Counted from the first letter of the stretch, positions 17,313 through 27,206 are shown. The stretch is 64,000 nucleotides of DNA from Rhodothermia bacterium (GCA_030427885.1 JAUICM010000002.1:434001-498000), one strand, 5' to 3'. The notes: generated from the sequence alone by a model not told the origin. Made by a program: numbers and translations.

Positions 17313-18445
17313 TGCTATACGAACTCTTTGACTGGCTCGAAAAGACCTACCAATTCCCGGGCGCTTCTGCAATGGCTTTCATTTCCACCAGAACGGGTCT
17401 TGCAGCTGTAACATCACTTTTAATCAGCCTGTTCATCGGGAAAAAGATCATCCGCTGGCTGAGTAACATGCAGCTTAAAGAAGTGGTGCGCGAAGACATT
17501 GGCCTCGATCACCAGACAAAGCAGGGAACTCCAACCATGGGCGGGGTGATCATACTCCTCGCCACCTTAATACCCACCCTTTTGTTTGTAAGGATGGATA
17601 GCATTTATGGCTGGCTGATCTTCTTTGTGATGCTGGCACTGGGTCTGGTTGGCTTTATTGATGACTATATTAAAGTGGTAAAAAAGGACAAAAGCGGACT
17701 GGCCGGCCGATTTAAGATCGCTGGTCAGGTTTCCGTTGGTCTGATTCTGGGTGCGGTACTTTATTTCCATCCCGACTTCGAGTTGGTTAATACACTTTCT
17801 ACCGTTCCTTTTGCCAAAGACCTTAACATCGATTATGCATTCTTTGGAGAGCAATGGGCCTGGGTGATTTACCTACCCGTAGCCGTCTTTATAATTACTG
17901 CTGTGAGTAATGCTACTAATCTGACTGACGGTCTTGATGGTCTTGCCGCTGGTATATCCGGTATTTGCGGACTTGTTTTTGCGATCTTCGCCTATGTTTC
18001 AGGACGTGTCGATTTTACCGGCTTCCTAGACATCATTTACCTTCCTGGAGCCGGAGAACTAACCATTTTCTGTGCTGCTTTAGTTGGTGGATGTATGGGT
18101 TTCCTGTGGTATAACACCAACCCGGCTTCTGTTTTTATGGGAGACACCGGTTCTCTTGCTCTTGGCGGAGCATTCGGAGCATTGGGCCTTATGCTTCACA
18201 AAGAACTTCTTCTGCCATTTGTCTGCGGAGTGTTCTTCTTCGAAACAGTTTCTGTGATCATGCAAACCACCTATTTCCGCTATACAAAAAAGAAATACGG
18301 TGAAGGCAGAAGGATCTTCCTGATGGCACCGATCCATCATCATTTTGAAAAGAAAGGCTGGTCGGAACAAAAGATAGTAGTCCGTTTCTGGATCATCACT
18401 GTTCTTATGGCTCTAATTAGTCTCTTAACGCTCAAATTCCGATGA
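17312..18445 (+). CDS. mraY: Phospho-MurNAc-pentapeptide transferase
   Basis: MraY transfers phospho-MurNAc-pentapeptide to undecaprenyl phosphate, forming lipid I. It is a 377-residue, roughly ten-helix membrane protein. The catalytic and cofactor motifs are GFIDDYIKVVKK, NATNLTDGLDGLAAG, MGDTGSLALGG and the MAPIHHHFEKKGW histidine loop. The longer first periplasmic region resembles Bacteroidota versions. It overlaps murE by one base and murD by four, so murE-mraY-murD form a tight unit. Confidence 0.96.
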   Translation: MLYELFDWLEKTYQFPGASAMAFISTRTGLAAVTSLLISLFIGKKIIRWLSNMQLKEVVREDIGLDHQTKQGTPTMGGVIILLATLIPTLLFVRMDSIYGWLIFFVMLALGLVGFIDDYIKVVKKDKSGLAGRFKIAGQVSVGLILGAVLYFHPDFELVNTLSTVPFAKDLNIDYAFFGEQWAWVIYLPVAVFIITAVSNATNLTDGLDGLAAGISGICGLVFAIFAYVSGRVDFTGFLDIIYLPGAGELTIFCAALVGGCMGFLWYNTNPASVFMGDTGSLALGGAFGALGLMLHKELLLPFVCGVFFFETVSVIMQTTYFRYTKKKYGEGRRIFLMAPIHHHFEKKGWSEQKIVVRFWIITVLMALISLLTLKFR

Positions 18446-19797
18446 AAGAAGTTAAGGGTAAACATATCGTAGTAATTGGGGCTGCCCGGAGCGGTGTTGC
18501 AGCAGCCATCCTTCTCAAACGAAAAGGAGCTGATGTTTTTGTGTCCGATTTCGGAGCAATTTCTGAATCATCCAAAGAAAAACTGGCAGCTGCCTCAATC
18601 AATTTTGAAGAGAATGGACATACTGCACTTGCTGAAGCTGGTGAATTTGCTGCCGTAAGTCCGGGAGTACCTACAGAGTCCCCTATCGTTCAGCACTACC
18701 TGAATTCAGGCAAAGAAGTTTTTTCTGAGATAGAGGTCGCCAGCTGGTATACCAACCATGATATAATTGCGATCACAGGCAGTAATGGAAAAACTACTGT
18801 AACCACCTGGCTTACTCATATTTGGGAAACCGCAGATGCAGATTATTCCCTGGCTGGAAATATTGGCTATGCCTTTTCGGAGCGTGTTGAAGATGCTAAA
18901 GGCACTCATATTCTGGAGGTTAGCAGCTTCCAGCTCGATCATATAAAAGATTTTAAGCCAACTATAAGCGTACTGCTCAATATCACACCAGACCATTTAA
19001 ACCGGTATGGAAATAGTTTTGAAGCATACGCGGCTTCCAAATTCAGAATTACAGAAAACCAGACGGCTAAAAACTGGTTCATCTTCAACTACGACGATCC
19101 TATGATCAAAAAGCATGTTGAAGAGCTACAAATGAAGGAAAGTTTCCCACAACTCTGGGGGTTCTCGAACAAGAACGAGGTACCGGAGGGAGCTTTTATT
19201 CGCAACGAACAAATCATCTTCAGATTCAACAATAAAGAAGAAACCCTGATGCCAGTGTACGAACTAGGACTACGAGGTCAACATAATCTGCAAAACGGTC
19301 TTGCCGCGGCACTTGCTGCCAGAGCAGCAGAGATCAAAAATGAAACGATTCGTGAGAGTCTCAAAACATTTACAGGCGTGGAGCACCGGCTCGAGATAGC
19401 CCGTGTGGTCGATGGTGTGAAATACATCAACGACAGTAAAGCCACCAATGTAAATGCCGTTTGGTTCGCGCTCGATAGTTTCAATGTTCCATTAACCCTG
19501 ATTCTCGGTGGCCGTGATAAAGGGAATGATTATTCGGAACTGATCGGCCAGATCAAAGAAAAAGTACACACCATCATTGCGATAGGAGAATCTAAGGACA
19601 GAGTGCAGGCTCAGCTTGAAAATGTAGCACCCCATTTTGAAACAGCAGAAACCATGCGTGATGCAGTCAGACTGGCTAAAAAAGGTGCAAAACGCGGTGA
19701 AGTGGTTCTGTTGAGCCCGGCGTGTTCTTCTTTTGATATGTTCGATGATTATGAACACCGCGGAAGAGTTTTTAAAGAAGAAGTAAACAAGCTCTGA
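18442..19797 (+). CDS. murD: UDP-MurNAc-L-alanine:D-glutamate ligase
   Basis: MurD adds D-glutamate to UDP-MurNAc-L-Ala. The 451-residue protein has an N-terminal Rossmann UDP-binding domain (VIGAARSGVAAAILL), the P-loop ITGSNGKTTVTTWL, the central block NITPDHLNRYG and the C-terminal KYINDSKATNVNA followed by LILGGRDKG. The size is standard. It overlaps mraY by 4 bases. It is followed not by a gene but by about 150 bases of repeat sequence, the only sizeable interruption before ftsW. Confidence 0.96.
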   Translation: MKEVKGKHIVVIGAARSGVAAAILLKRKGADVFVSDFGAISESSKEKLAAASINFEENGHTALAEAGEFAAVSPGVPTESPIVQHYLNSGKEVFSEIEVASWYTNHDIIAITGSNGKTTVTTWLTHIWETADADYSLAGNIGYAFSERVEDAKGTHILEVSSFQLDHIKDFKPTISVLLNITPDHLNRYGNSFEAYAASKFRITENQTAKNWFIFNYDDPMIKKHVEELQMKESFPQLWGFSNKNEVPEGAFIRNEQIIFRFNNKEETLMPVYELGLRGQHNLQNGLAAALAARAAEIKNETIRESLKTFTGVEHRLEIARVVDGVKYINDSKATNVNAVWFALDSFNVPLTLILGGRDKGNDYSELIGQIKEKVHTIIAIGESKDRVQAQLENVAPHFETAETMRDAVRLAKKGAKRGEVVLLSPACSSFDMFDDYEHRGRVFKEEVNKL

Positions 19798-19818
19798 TCA
19801 AGCTTAAATACCAACATT

Positions 19819-19922
19819 CAAATTCCAAATGACAAACAAACTTCTAATATCAAATTCTAAAACCCCGAAAGGGAGATTGCTTCGTCGCAAGCTCCTCGCA
19901 ATGACGGGTAATATGGAATTTG
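19819..19922. repeat. Nested intergenic repeat between murD and ftsW
   Basis: The outer arms CAAATTCCA (19819-19827) and TGGAATTTG (19914-19922) are inverted. Inside lies AGATTGCTTCGTCGCAAG with GCTCCTCGCAATGACG (about 19874-19905), a type of small palindromic element found in many genomes. It breaks an otherwise overlapping gene series and covers the region just before the ftsW start. Confidence 0.65.
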
Positions 19923-19950
19923 AAATTTGGAGCCTGGAGTTTTTCACGAA

Positions 19951-21141
19951 GTGATCTACACGAGTCCACATAGCAACCTATCCAGCGTTCTGGGAACCAG
20001 TCCTGAGGATATCGATACCCGAAATCAGGGTAGTGACCGTATCCTGCTGATGGCCATTATCATACTTATGATATTTGGGGTACTAGCGGTGTATTCATCT
20101 ATTGCGTTCTTTGCACAATCGAATGAGACCTCTGCATTTGCGCTGGTTGTTCGCCATATGGTTAAGCTGGGCATTGCCTTCTTTGTGATGTTGATCGCCT
20201 CTAAAGTGAATTACCACACCCTGGCTAAATTCAGCCGTATTGGAATGGTTTTAAGTTTGTTCATGCTGGTATTAGTACTCTTATTCGGTACGGAGCAGTT
20301 TGGAGCAAAACGTTGGTTGAATCTGGGTGGATTCAGTTTCCAGCCATCAACGGTGGCAACAGTAGCTCTTCTTCTGCATGTAAGTGTGCTACTTAGTGAG
20401 AAGCAGGAATACATTAAAGATTTCAAAAAAGCTTTTGTCCCTGTCATGTTTTGGGTAACAGTCACCTGCGGCCTCATTGGTATCGAAGATTTCAGTAGTG
20501 CCGGAATTCTAATGAGTATTTGCCTGGTGATGATGTTCATTGGAAGAGTTAGTGTGATCCAGCTTGGCTCGATGGTTGCAATTGCCATTTTAGGAGGAAC
20601 ACTACTTCTCAGCCAGTCTACCAACAGGCAGGACCGTGTTCATCAATACATGGAGCAGATCAAGAATATTGAGACCGGCAAATTTCTGACCGGAAGCGGG
20701 TATCAGGCTCAGCAGGCTCATATCGCTATTGCCAAAGGTGAATTGATGGGTGTTGGTATCGGTAAAAGCTCACAACGTGATTTCCTCCCCGCCCCTTACA
20801 ACGATTTTATTTTTGCCATCATCGCTGAAGAATATGGAATGATGGGGGCAATGGCATTGATTGTACTTTTCAGCCTGATTTTGATACGGGGTGTAGTATA
20901 CATCGCCCGAAAAGCAGAAGACACACTCGGCTCCCTCCTCGCGATCGGATGTACCTTAACGATCGTGCTTTATGGATTTGTGAATGCAAGCGTTGCCAGT
21001 GGATTACTGCCGGTTACCGGATTACCTATGCCATTTGTTAGTTATGGCGGAACAAGTATGATGTTTGCCGGACTGATGGTGGGCATCCTCCTGAATATCT
21101 CGAAACATGACCGTGACAGGAGGCAGTTGTTCTATGGCTAA
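19951..21141 (+). CDS. ftsW: Septal peptidoglycan polymerase FtsW (SEDS family)
   Basis: FtsW polymerises lipid II into septal glycan strands together with FtsI. About ten transmembrane helices are visible; the family motif near the C-terminus is GLLPVTGLPMPFVSYGGTSM, and GTEQFGAKRWLNLGGFSFQPS is the conserved loop that includes the catalytic Asp region of SEDS proteins, here with Gly/Ala-Lys-Arg-Trp. The start is uncertain: GTG 19951 gives 396 residues; TTG 19927 adds eight residues encoded next to an intergenic repeat. I prefer 19951. The 3' end overlaps murG by 8 bases. Confidence 0.92.
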   Translation: MIYTSPHSNLSSVLGTSPEDIDTRNQGSDRILLMAIIILMIFGVLAVYSSIAFFAQSNETSAFALVVRHMVKLGIAFFVMLIASKVNYHTLAKFSRIGMVLSLFMLVLVLLFGTEQFGAKRWLNLGGFSFQPSTVATVALLLHVSVLLSEKQEYIKDFKKAFVPVMFWVTVTCGLIGIEDFSSAGILMSICLVMMFIGRVSVIQLGSMVAIAILGGTLLLSQSTNRQDRVHQYMEQIKNIETGKFLTGSGYQAQQAHIAIAKGELMGVGIGKSSQRDFLPAPYNDFIFAIIAEEYGMMGAMALIVLFSLILIRGVVYIARKAEDTLGSLLAIGCTLTIVLYGFVNASVASGLLPVTGLPMPFVSYGGTSMMFAGLMVGILLNISKHDRDRRQLFYG

Positions 21142-22243
21142 TCCAAAGATCTTAATTGCTGCAGGTGGTACGGGAGGACATGTGTATCCGGCTATAGCCA
21201 TAGCAGACGCTTTAAAAACTGAAAATTCCAGTGCTGAGATCCTTTTTGTGGGAACACGGGATCATATGGAATGGAAGGCCGTTCCTAAAGCAGGATATGA
21301 AATTGTACATGTGTGGATCGATGGTTTTCACCGCCGGCTCACTCTTAAAAACCTGGTATTTCCTTTTAAACTTCTGACCGCTTTGGTTCAAAGTGTAAAC
21401 ATATTAAGCAAATTCAAACCACAAGTAGTGGTTTCATGCGGAGGCTATGTCGCTGGTCCGGTTGGATGGATCGCAGGCAAAAAAGGTATTCCCGTTGTTA
21501 TTCAGGAGCAGAACAGCTTCCCTGGAGTCACTAACCGGTTGCTTGGCAAATTTGCCAGAAAGATATTTACGGCATTCAAAGAAGCAGATCAATATCTGCC
21601 GGCTGATAAAACGATGATCACAGGTAACCCGACCAGGGGAACACTTACAAAAGTTGAGAAAGAAACCGGCCTGAGATCCTTTGGTTTTGATTCCGCTAAA
21701 CCGGTGCTTTTGATCATGGGTGGCAGCGGTGGTGCCCGGAGTATTAATGAAGCCATTCAGGAAAATCTGGATCATCTGCATAACAAAGCAGGCCTTCAGA
21801 TCATATGGCAATGTGGCTCCAGATATTACGAAGACCTGAAAACCTCTGTGAATGAAGAAGAATATAAAAACCTCAGGCTCACAGCTTTTATCGATAGTAT
21901 GCCTGAAGCATATGCTGCCGCTGATCTTATCATCAGCCGGTCCGGTGCCAGTTCCTGCTCAGAATTTATGATTACAGGTAAGCCCAGTGTGTTGATCCCC
22001 TCCCCTAATGTGGCTGGAGACCATCAAACCATGAATGCGATGGCAATGGCTGATGCCGGAGCCTCTGAATTGCTCTTAGACAAAGATGCCAAAAGTGCTC
22101 TTCCTGAACTTGTGAAGAGGTTGATCACGGATCAGGAAAAACTAAAGCAAATGAATATTGCAGCATTGAAGCTCGCCAGACCGGATGCAGCTAAACAGAT
22201 CGCACAGGAAATTTTAGAACTCGCTAAGTCCCGATTGAACTGA
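21134..22243 (+). CDS. murG: UDP-GlcNAc:lipid I GlcNAc transferase
   Basis: MurG adds GlcNAc to lipid I at the inner face of the membrane, forming lipid II. The 369-residue GT-B protein begins MANPKILIAAGGTGGHVYPA, the family's first G-loop. CGGYVAGPVGW, VIQEQNSFPGVTNRLLG, the second glycine-rich loop MGGSGGARSINE and ISRSGASSCSEFM for UDP-GlcNAc binding follow. ATG 21134 is preferred to upstream codons because it matches this start. It overlaps ftsW by 8 bases and touches murC. Confidence 0.96.
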   Translation: MANPKILIAAGGTGGHVYPAIAIADALKTENSSAEILFVGTRDHMEWKAVPKAGYEIVHVWIDGFHRRLTLKNLVFPFKLLTALVQSVNILSKFKPQVVVSCGGYVAGPVGWIAGKKGIPVVIQEQNSFPGVTNRLLGKFARKIFTAFKEADQYLPADKTMITGNPTRGTLTKVEKETGLRSFGFDSAKPVLLIMGGSGGARSINEAIQENLDHLHNKAGLQIIWQCGSRYYEDLKTSVNEEEYKNLRLTAFIDSMPEAYAAADLIISRSGASSCSEFMITGKPSVLIPSPNVAGDHQTMNAMAMADAGASELLLDKDAKSALPELVKRLITDQEKLKQMNIAALKLARPDAAKQIAQEILELAKSRLN

Positions 22244-23670
22244 TGGAGAAAAGAATAGAAACACAACCCGTTTTTGGACGAACCCGACATATTCATATGG
22301 TGGGAATCGGTGGGATAGGAATGAGCGGAATGGCTGAGATCCTAATCCACCGCGGGTATAAAGTTTCTGGTTCTGACGGAGCACTTAGCGACACTACTAA
22401 GCGCCTTCAGGATCTTGGTGCCACTATCTTTGAAGGCCACAAAGCCGAGAACATCACCGGAGCAGATGTGGTAGTGTACACCAGTGCTGTTAAAGCGAAT
22501 GAGAATGTTGAGACCAAAGCCGCGATTGAAAAACGTATTCCAACCATAAAGCGGGCAGAGATGCTGGCCGAACTCATGAAGATGAAGTATGGGATCGGAG
22601 TCGCTGGAACACATGGCAAAACAACAACCACAACCATGGTCGGACTGGTTACCAGGGAAGGAAATTATGATCCGACTATCATTGTAGGTGGTAAGGTTCA
22701 CAGTTTTGATAAAACGAATGCTGTTGTAGGGAAAGGTGATGTTATCGTTGTGGAAGCAGACGAATTCGACCGAACGTTCCTCCGCCTTACTCCATCAATT
22801 GCCATTATTACGAATATTGAAGCAGAACATCTGGATATCTATGATGATCTGGATGACGTGAAGCAGGCCTTTATCGATTACTCGAATAAAGTTCCTTTTT
22901 ATGGAGCCGTTATCGTGTGTCTGGATGATCCGAATGTGAGAAGTGTATTGCCTCAGATAGAACGGAGAGTGATCTCTTATGGATTTACTCCTCAGGCTCA
23001 ATTAAGAGCTACCGATATCAGGCTGGATCAGTTTAACAGCACTTTTACTGTTGTTCACGAAGGGGAGAAACTGGGAGTTATCACACTAAAAGCTCCCGGA
23101 GAGCATAATGTGAAAAACGCTTTAGCTGCCGTAGCCACCGGACTTGAACTGGGCATGGGCTTCAAAGACATCAAATCAGGTCTCGAGAAATTTCAGGGAG
23201 TATACCGCCGGTTCCAGCTTAAATATGAAAACGGAATTATGGTGATCGATGATTATGCTCACCATCCGACTGAAGTGCAGGCAACTCTTAATGCTGCTCA
23301 TAAAGGATGGCCTGACCGTCGTGTGATCGCGGTATTTCAACCCCATTTATATTCGAGAACTCAGGATCTGTATAAAGAATTTGGTCTCTCTTTCTTTGAT
23401 GCGGAGGTACTGCTGGTGACAGACGTATATCCTTCACGGGAAAAACCAATTGAAGGAGTCACTGGTAAACTGATCGCAGACACAGCTGAACAATACGGTC
23501 ACAAAAATGTGATCTATGTGGAAGACAAAAATAATGTGACAGAGAAACTAAAGGAAGTTGCCCGGCCGGGAGATATCATCATCACCATGGGCGCCGGCGA
23601 CATTTACCGTTCCGGAGAAGGTTTCGTGGATGAGATCGAAAATGGAAATTTCAGCATTGCTAAAAACTAA
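22243..23670 (+). CDS. murC: UDP-N-acetylmuramate:L-alanine ligase
   Basis: MurC adds the first amino acid, L-alanine, to UDP-MurNAc. The 475-residue protein shows the N-terminal MVGIGGIGMSGMAEIL nucleotide loop, the P-loop GVAGTHGKTTTTTMVG, the EADEFDRTFLRL block and the C-terminal DDYAHHPTEV. The size is normal. Its ATG overlaps the murG stop by one base, and ftsQ starts at the base after its stop, so murG-murC-ftsQ are very probably co-transcribed. Confidence 0.96.
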   Translation: MEKRIETQPVFGRTRHIHMVGIGGIGMSGMAEILIHRGYKVSGSDGALSDTTKRLQDLGATIFEGHKAENITGADVVVYTSAVKANENVETKAAIEKRIPTIKRAEMLAELMKMKYGIGVAGTHGKTTTTTMVGLVTREGNYDPTIIVGGKVHSFDKTNAVVGKGDVIVVEADEFDRTFLRLTPSIAIITNIEAEHLDIYDDLDDVKQAFIDYSNKVPFYGAVIVCLDDPNVRSVLPQIERRVISYGFTPQAQLRATDIRLDQFNSTFTVVHEGEKLGVITLKAPGEHNVKNALAAVATGLELGMGFKDIKSGLEKFQGVYRRFQLKYENGIMVIDDYAHHPTEVQATLNAAHKGWPDRRVIAVFQPHLYSRTQDLYKEFGLSFFDAEVLLVTDVYPSREKPIEGVTGKLIADTAEQYGHKNVIYVEDKNNVTEKLKEVARPGDIIITMGAGDIYRSGEGFVDEIENGNFSIAKN

Positions 23671-24417
23671 TTGAGTAAAAAAGAACAACATATCGCTGAA
23701 TCTAAAAGCAAACTGATGCCTTGGGTTACTGCCATCCTTATGGTTGTCGGAGTATCTGTAATTGCTGCACTCTACTGGAACCGGAATGTCACCGTAAAAG
23801 AGATTGAAGTAACAGATACCTATTACACACCAGCTGAAGAGATCATAACCGCAGCTGAAATCCCAGTTGGTATCAAACCAGACAGTTTAGATCTGGATGC
23901 AGTCATAGCCAGAGTTGAAGCTCTCACGTATGTGAAATCGGTAGTTCCATACATCGAGCCGAGTGGTGATCTGAGACTTACAATCAGAGAAAGAGTACCT
24001 ATCGCAATGTTAGTTAAAGGTTCAGACAGAATTTACGTGGATGCTGAAGGTGTTCGCCTCCCGATCATCGATGGTAAAACAGAAGACTTACCCCTGGTGT
24101 ATGGTTTCCGGGCCACATTGGGTCGCGATACCCTCAAGAGTAACGAATTTGGACAGATCCGGGATTTTCTAGTGGGAGCCAGAAATAATGAATTTGGATG
24201 GGCCACCATCAGTGAAGTGGCCTACAGTGTTGAAGAAGGAGTTGTAGCCTTAAGCCATGAGAATGGTGTGAAGCTACTTTTCGGAACTGATGATTTCGAA
24301 ATCAAGCTCCGTAATTGGGAAGCATTTTATGCGGAAATAATACGCACAAAAGGTATCCAACACATGCAACAAGTGGATCTGCGATTCACAAACCAGGTGG
24401 TGACCCGGGAATCATGA
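23671..24417 (+). CDS. ftsQ: Cell-division protein FtsQ/DivIB
   Basis: A 248-residue bitopic protein. A short cytoplasmic tail is followed by a transmembrane helix (about 16-33, PWVTAILMVVGVSVIAALYW), a POTRA-type domain (about 38-110, VTVKEIEVTDTYYTPAEEII to LTIRERVPIAML) and the beta domain. FtsQ links early and late divisome parts by binding FtsB/FtsL. The start is TTG 23671, immediately after the murC stop. Similarity within the family is limited, so the call also leans on gene order. Confidence 0.9.
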   Translation: MSKKEQHIAESKSKLMPWVTAILMVVGVSVIAALYWNRNVTVKEIEVTDTYYTPAEEIITAAEIPVGIKPDSLDLDAVIARVEALTYVKSVVPYIEPSGDLRLTIRERVPIAMLVKGSDRIYVDAEGVRLPIIDGKTEDLPLVYGFRATLGRDTLKSNEFGQIRDFLVGARNNEFGWATISEVAYSVEEGVVALSHENGVKLLFGTDDFEIKLRNWEAFYAEIIRTKGIQHMQQVDLRFTNQVVTRES

Positions 24418-24459
24418 AATTGAATTTTTCTCTTAGCAATCAAAAACAGCGGTACTGAC

Positions 24460-25719
24460 ATGTCAGAACAAGAAAACATAATGGTCGGTCTCGATATTGG
24501 GACAACAAAAATCTGTGCGATCGTTGCTTCGATCGATGAACAACAGCGCATTAATATACTTGGAGTTGGAAAGGCCCCCAGTGATGGCTTAAACCGTGGT
24601 GTGGTAGTTAACATCGATAAAACGGTTAGTGCCATCAAAGATGCTATCGCTCAGGCAGAGCTGGCATCGGGTATTCAGGTTAATTCAGTTAATGTTGGTA
24701 TTGCCGGAGACCACATCCGAAGCATGAGAAGTAAGGGTGTGATCACGATCAACAATAAAGACAATGAAATTACAGCTCAGGATGTGGAGCGTCTGCTTGA
24801 AGACTGCCAGCGCATCATGCTGCCAACTGATCAACAGATCCTGCATGTGATACCACAGGAATTTGTGGTTGATGGTCAGGACGGAATTAGTGATCCAGTG
24901 GGTATGAGCGGAATGCGTATGGAAGCTGAAGTTCACATTATTACCGGACTTGTTTCAGCAGCTAAGAATATTTACCGGTGTGTTGAACGCGCCGGATACC
25001 AGGTGGCAGATATCATACTTGAGCCTCTAGCATCCTCCTATTCAGTGTTGGATCAGGAAGAGAAGGAAGCCGGGGTGGTACTGGTGGATATCGGAGGCGG
25101 AACAACAGATGTAGCTATCTTTCAGGATAATACGATCCGCCATACTGCAGTGATAGCAATTGCAGGACAGAAAGTAACAGACGATATCCGACTTGGGCTG
25201 AGTGTTCTTGACGATCAGGCTGAAACACTGAAAAGAAAACATGGCGAAAGCTATGCCGATCTGATACAGGCAGATGAGGTGATCACAGTACCCGGTATTG
25301 CAGGTCGCCCTCCAAAGGAAATTACAAAGAGCATACTGGCTAAAATAATTCAGGCCAGAATGGAAGAGATCCTCGAGATCGTTGGTATAGAGATCAAAAG
25401 AAGCGGTTATTCCGATTCATTAAGCGCCGGGGTAGTTCTTACCGGTGGAGGATCTTTGATCAAGAATATCTGTCCATTAGCCAATGAATTACTTGGAATG
25501 GACGCAAAAGTGGGAATCCCACTTGGTATCACAGGCGGACTTGTTGAAGAAGTTAACAGTCCGATCTACGCAACAGGAGTAGGATTAGTGGTTCATGCCC
25601 TTCAAACCGGCACAAGCACTAATAAAACGATGATCCCTACTTCGTCTAAAGCAACCAGTGTAGAACAGGTGATGGCGAAGATCGCCGATCGCATGAAGAG
25701 CTGGTTCAAAGAACTTTAA
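24460..25719 (+). CDS. ftsA: Cell-division actin homologue FtsA
   Basis: FtsA tethers FtsZ to the membrane and recruits downstream division proteins. The 419-residue actin-fold protein has the phosphate loops GLDIGTTKICAIVA and VLVDIGGGTTDVAIF and the adenosine motif LTGGGSLIKNI; a 1C domain lies between. The C-terminus MAKIADRMKSWFKEL is the amphipathic membrane-targeting helix. It follows ftsQ by 42 bases and precedes ftsZ by 61 bases. Confidence 0.96.
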   Translation: MSEQENIMVGLDIGTTKICAIVASIDEQQRINILGVGKAPSDGLNRGVVVNIDKTVSAIKDAIAQAELASGIQVNSVNVGIAGDHIRSMRSKGVITINNKDNEITAQDVERLLEDCQRIMLPTDQQILHVIPQEFVVDGQDGISDPVGMSGMRMEAEVHIITGLVSAAKNIYRCVERAGYQVADIILEPLASSYSVLDQEEKEAGVVLVDIGGGTTDVAIFQDNTIRHTAVIAIAGQKVTDDIRLGLSVLDDQAETLKRKHGESYADLIQADEVITVPGIAGRPPKEITKSILAKIIQARMEEILEIVGIEIKRSGYSDSLSAGVVLTGGGSLIKNICPLANELLGMDAKVGIPLGITGGLVEEVNSPIYATGVGLVVHALQTGTSTNKTMIPTSSKATSVEQVMAKIADRMKSWFKEL

Positions 25720-25780
25720 TAGTAATCATCTACAAACAGAATAATCAAACATCCAGTAAACAATAAAAACAGGAGTTATC

Positions 25781-27085
25781 ATGGCTAATTTCTTTTTTGA
25801 CGAACAGAGCCAGGAAAACGCCAAGATCAAAGTCATTGGCGTCGGCGGTGGTGGCGGCAACGCTATCAATAATATGATAAATATGGGCCTTGACAGTGTT
25901 GAGTACATCGCACTGAATACAGATGCCCAGGCATTAAAAGCAAGTATGGCTGATCTGAAGGTTCAGGTAGGCTCTGCACTAACCAGCGGGTTAGGAGCAG
26001 GTGCACGCCCTGAGATCGGACGAGAAGCTGTCGAAGAAAACAGACACGACATCGAGGAATCGATCGAAAGTGCTGATATGGTTTTTGTAACAGCCGGAAT
26101 GGGTGGCGGAACCGGAACAGGTGGAGCTCCCGTTGTAGCCGGTATGGCAAAGCGTAAAGGTATCCTTACTGTTGGTATCGTAACCACTCCTTTTGAGTGC
26201 GAAGGTAAGATCCGTAAGAAATATGCCCTTGAAGGTATTAGTGAGCTTAAGAAAAACTGCGACACCGTAATAGTGATCCCAAATGAACGCTTACTCGATA
26301 TCGCTGACGAAAACACTTCCCTCATGGAAGCATTTGCTCTGGCTAATGAAGTGCTTTACAATGCAACACGAGGTATCAGCGATCTGATCCTTATGCCAGG
26401 TCTTATCAACCTTGATTTTGCAGATGTGCGTACAACAATGACGGATGGCGGTGCAGCTATCATGGGTTCTGCAACAGCATCGGGAAGCGACCGAGCTGAA
26501 ATAGCAGCCCGCGAAGCAATAAATTCACCCCTCCTTGATGGTGTAAGCATTCGTGGTGCACGTAATGTACTGGTTAACATCTCAGCAGGTTCAAACCTGG
26601 GTATGAGAGAAACCACAACAGCAACTAGCATCATTCAGCAGGAAGCTGGCGATAACGCTGAGATCATCCTCGGTACCGTTCTCGATGAGAATTTCGGTGA
26701 TGAGATCAGAGTAACAGTTATTGCAACAGGCTTTGACCTTGCTGAAGACAGAACATCCGTTAAAGTGGCTCCTAATAAGCCGCTTAATGCTGCCGCTGAA
26801 AATGCAATGAAGAGTCAGACTCCTGCACGACAGGAGATCCCAACCAGATTCACCCGTACAACCGGTGATTTCTACAAGGGGGAAGGAAATCTCAAGAAAC
26901 TTGATACTCCGTCTTATCTGCGTCGCGATATTAACGTGAAGAAAGACGAAGTAAGAGCTGAAGAAGAAGAACCCACCTCAGAAAACGAACAAAACACCCA
27001 TACTGCACCGTTTCAAAGTAGGACGGAGCGTATACGAAAAGACGATTCCGATCAACCCGCATTTTTGCGCAAGATCATGGATTAA
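25781..27085 (+). CDS. ftsZ: Tubulin-like division GTPase FtsZ
   Basis: FtsZ polymerises into the Z ring. The 434-residue protein has IKVIGVGGGGGNAINNM, the tubulin signature GGGTGTGGAPVVA, the T7-loop region NLDFADVRTTM and a long acidic linker (about 360-415). It ends with the conserved tail peptide DQPAFLRKIMD, which binds FtsA and other partners. It is the last gene of the cluster and is followed by an intrinsic terminator at 27221. Confidence 0.97.
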   Translation: MANFFFDEQSQENAKIKVIGVGGGGGNAINNMINMGLDSVEYIALNTDAQALKASMADLKVQVGSALTSGLGAGARPEIGREAVEENRHDIEESIESADMVFVTAGMGGGTGTGGAPVVAGMAKRKGILTVGIVTTPFECEGKIRKKYALEGISELKKNCDTVIVIPNERLLDIADENTSLMEAFALANEVLYNATRGISDLILMPGLINLDFADVRTTMTDGGAAIMGSATASGSDRAEIAAREAINSPLLDGVSIRGARNVLVNISAGSNLGMRETTTATSIIQQEAGDNAEIILGTVLDENFGDEIRVTVIATGFDLAEDRTSVKVAPNKPLNAAAENAMKSQTPARQEIPTRFTRTTGDFYKGEGNLKKLDTPSYLRRDINVKKDEVRAEEEEPTSENEQNTHTAPFQSRTERIRKDDSDQPAFLRKIMD

Positions 27086-27158
27086 GTCGCACTAAATTCG
27101 GCTTTCCCCAGGGATTCCATGGGAGTGGTGTCTCTTAGCCGGTTTAAGTTTACTGGAT

Positions 27159-27206
27159 TATAGCCATATCCGCCGAAGGCGGATGGCCTACAGACGGCAG
27201 GCTATA
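27159..27206. repeat. Palindromic element after ftsZ
   Basis: The outer arms TATAGCC (27159-27165) and GGCTATA (27200-27206) enclose a second hairpin CCGCCGAAGGCGG and a CCTACAGACGGCAGG segment. The nested symmetry and G/C richness differ from the surroundings and suggest a small mobile or REP-like sequence. Confidence 0.6.
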
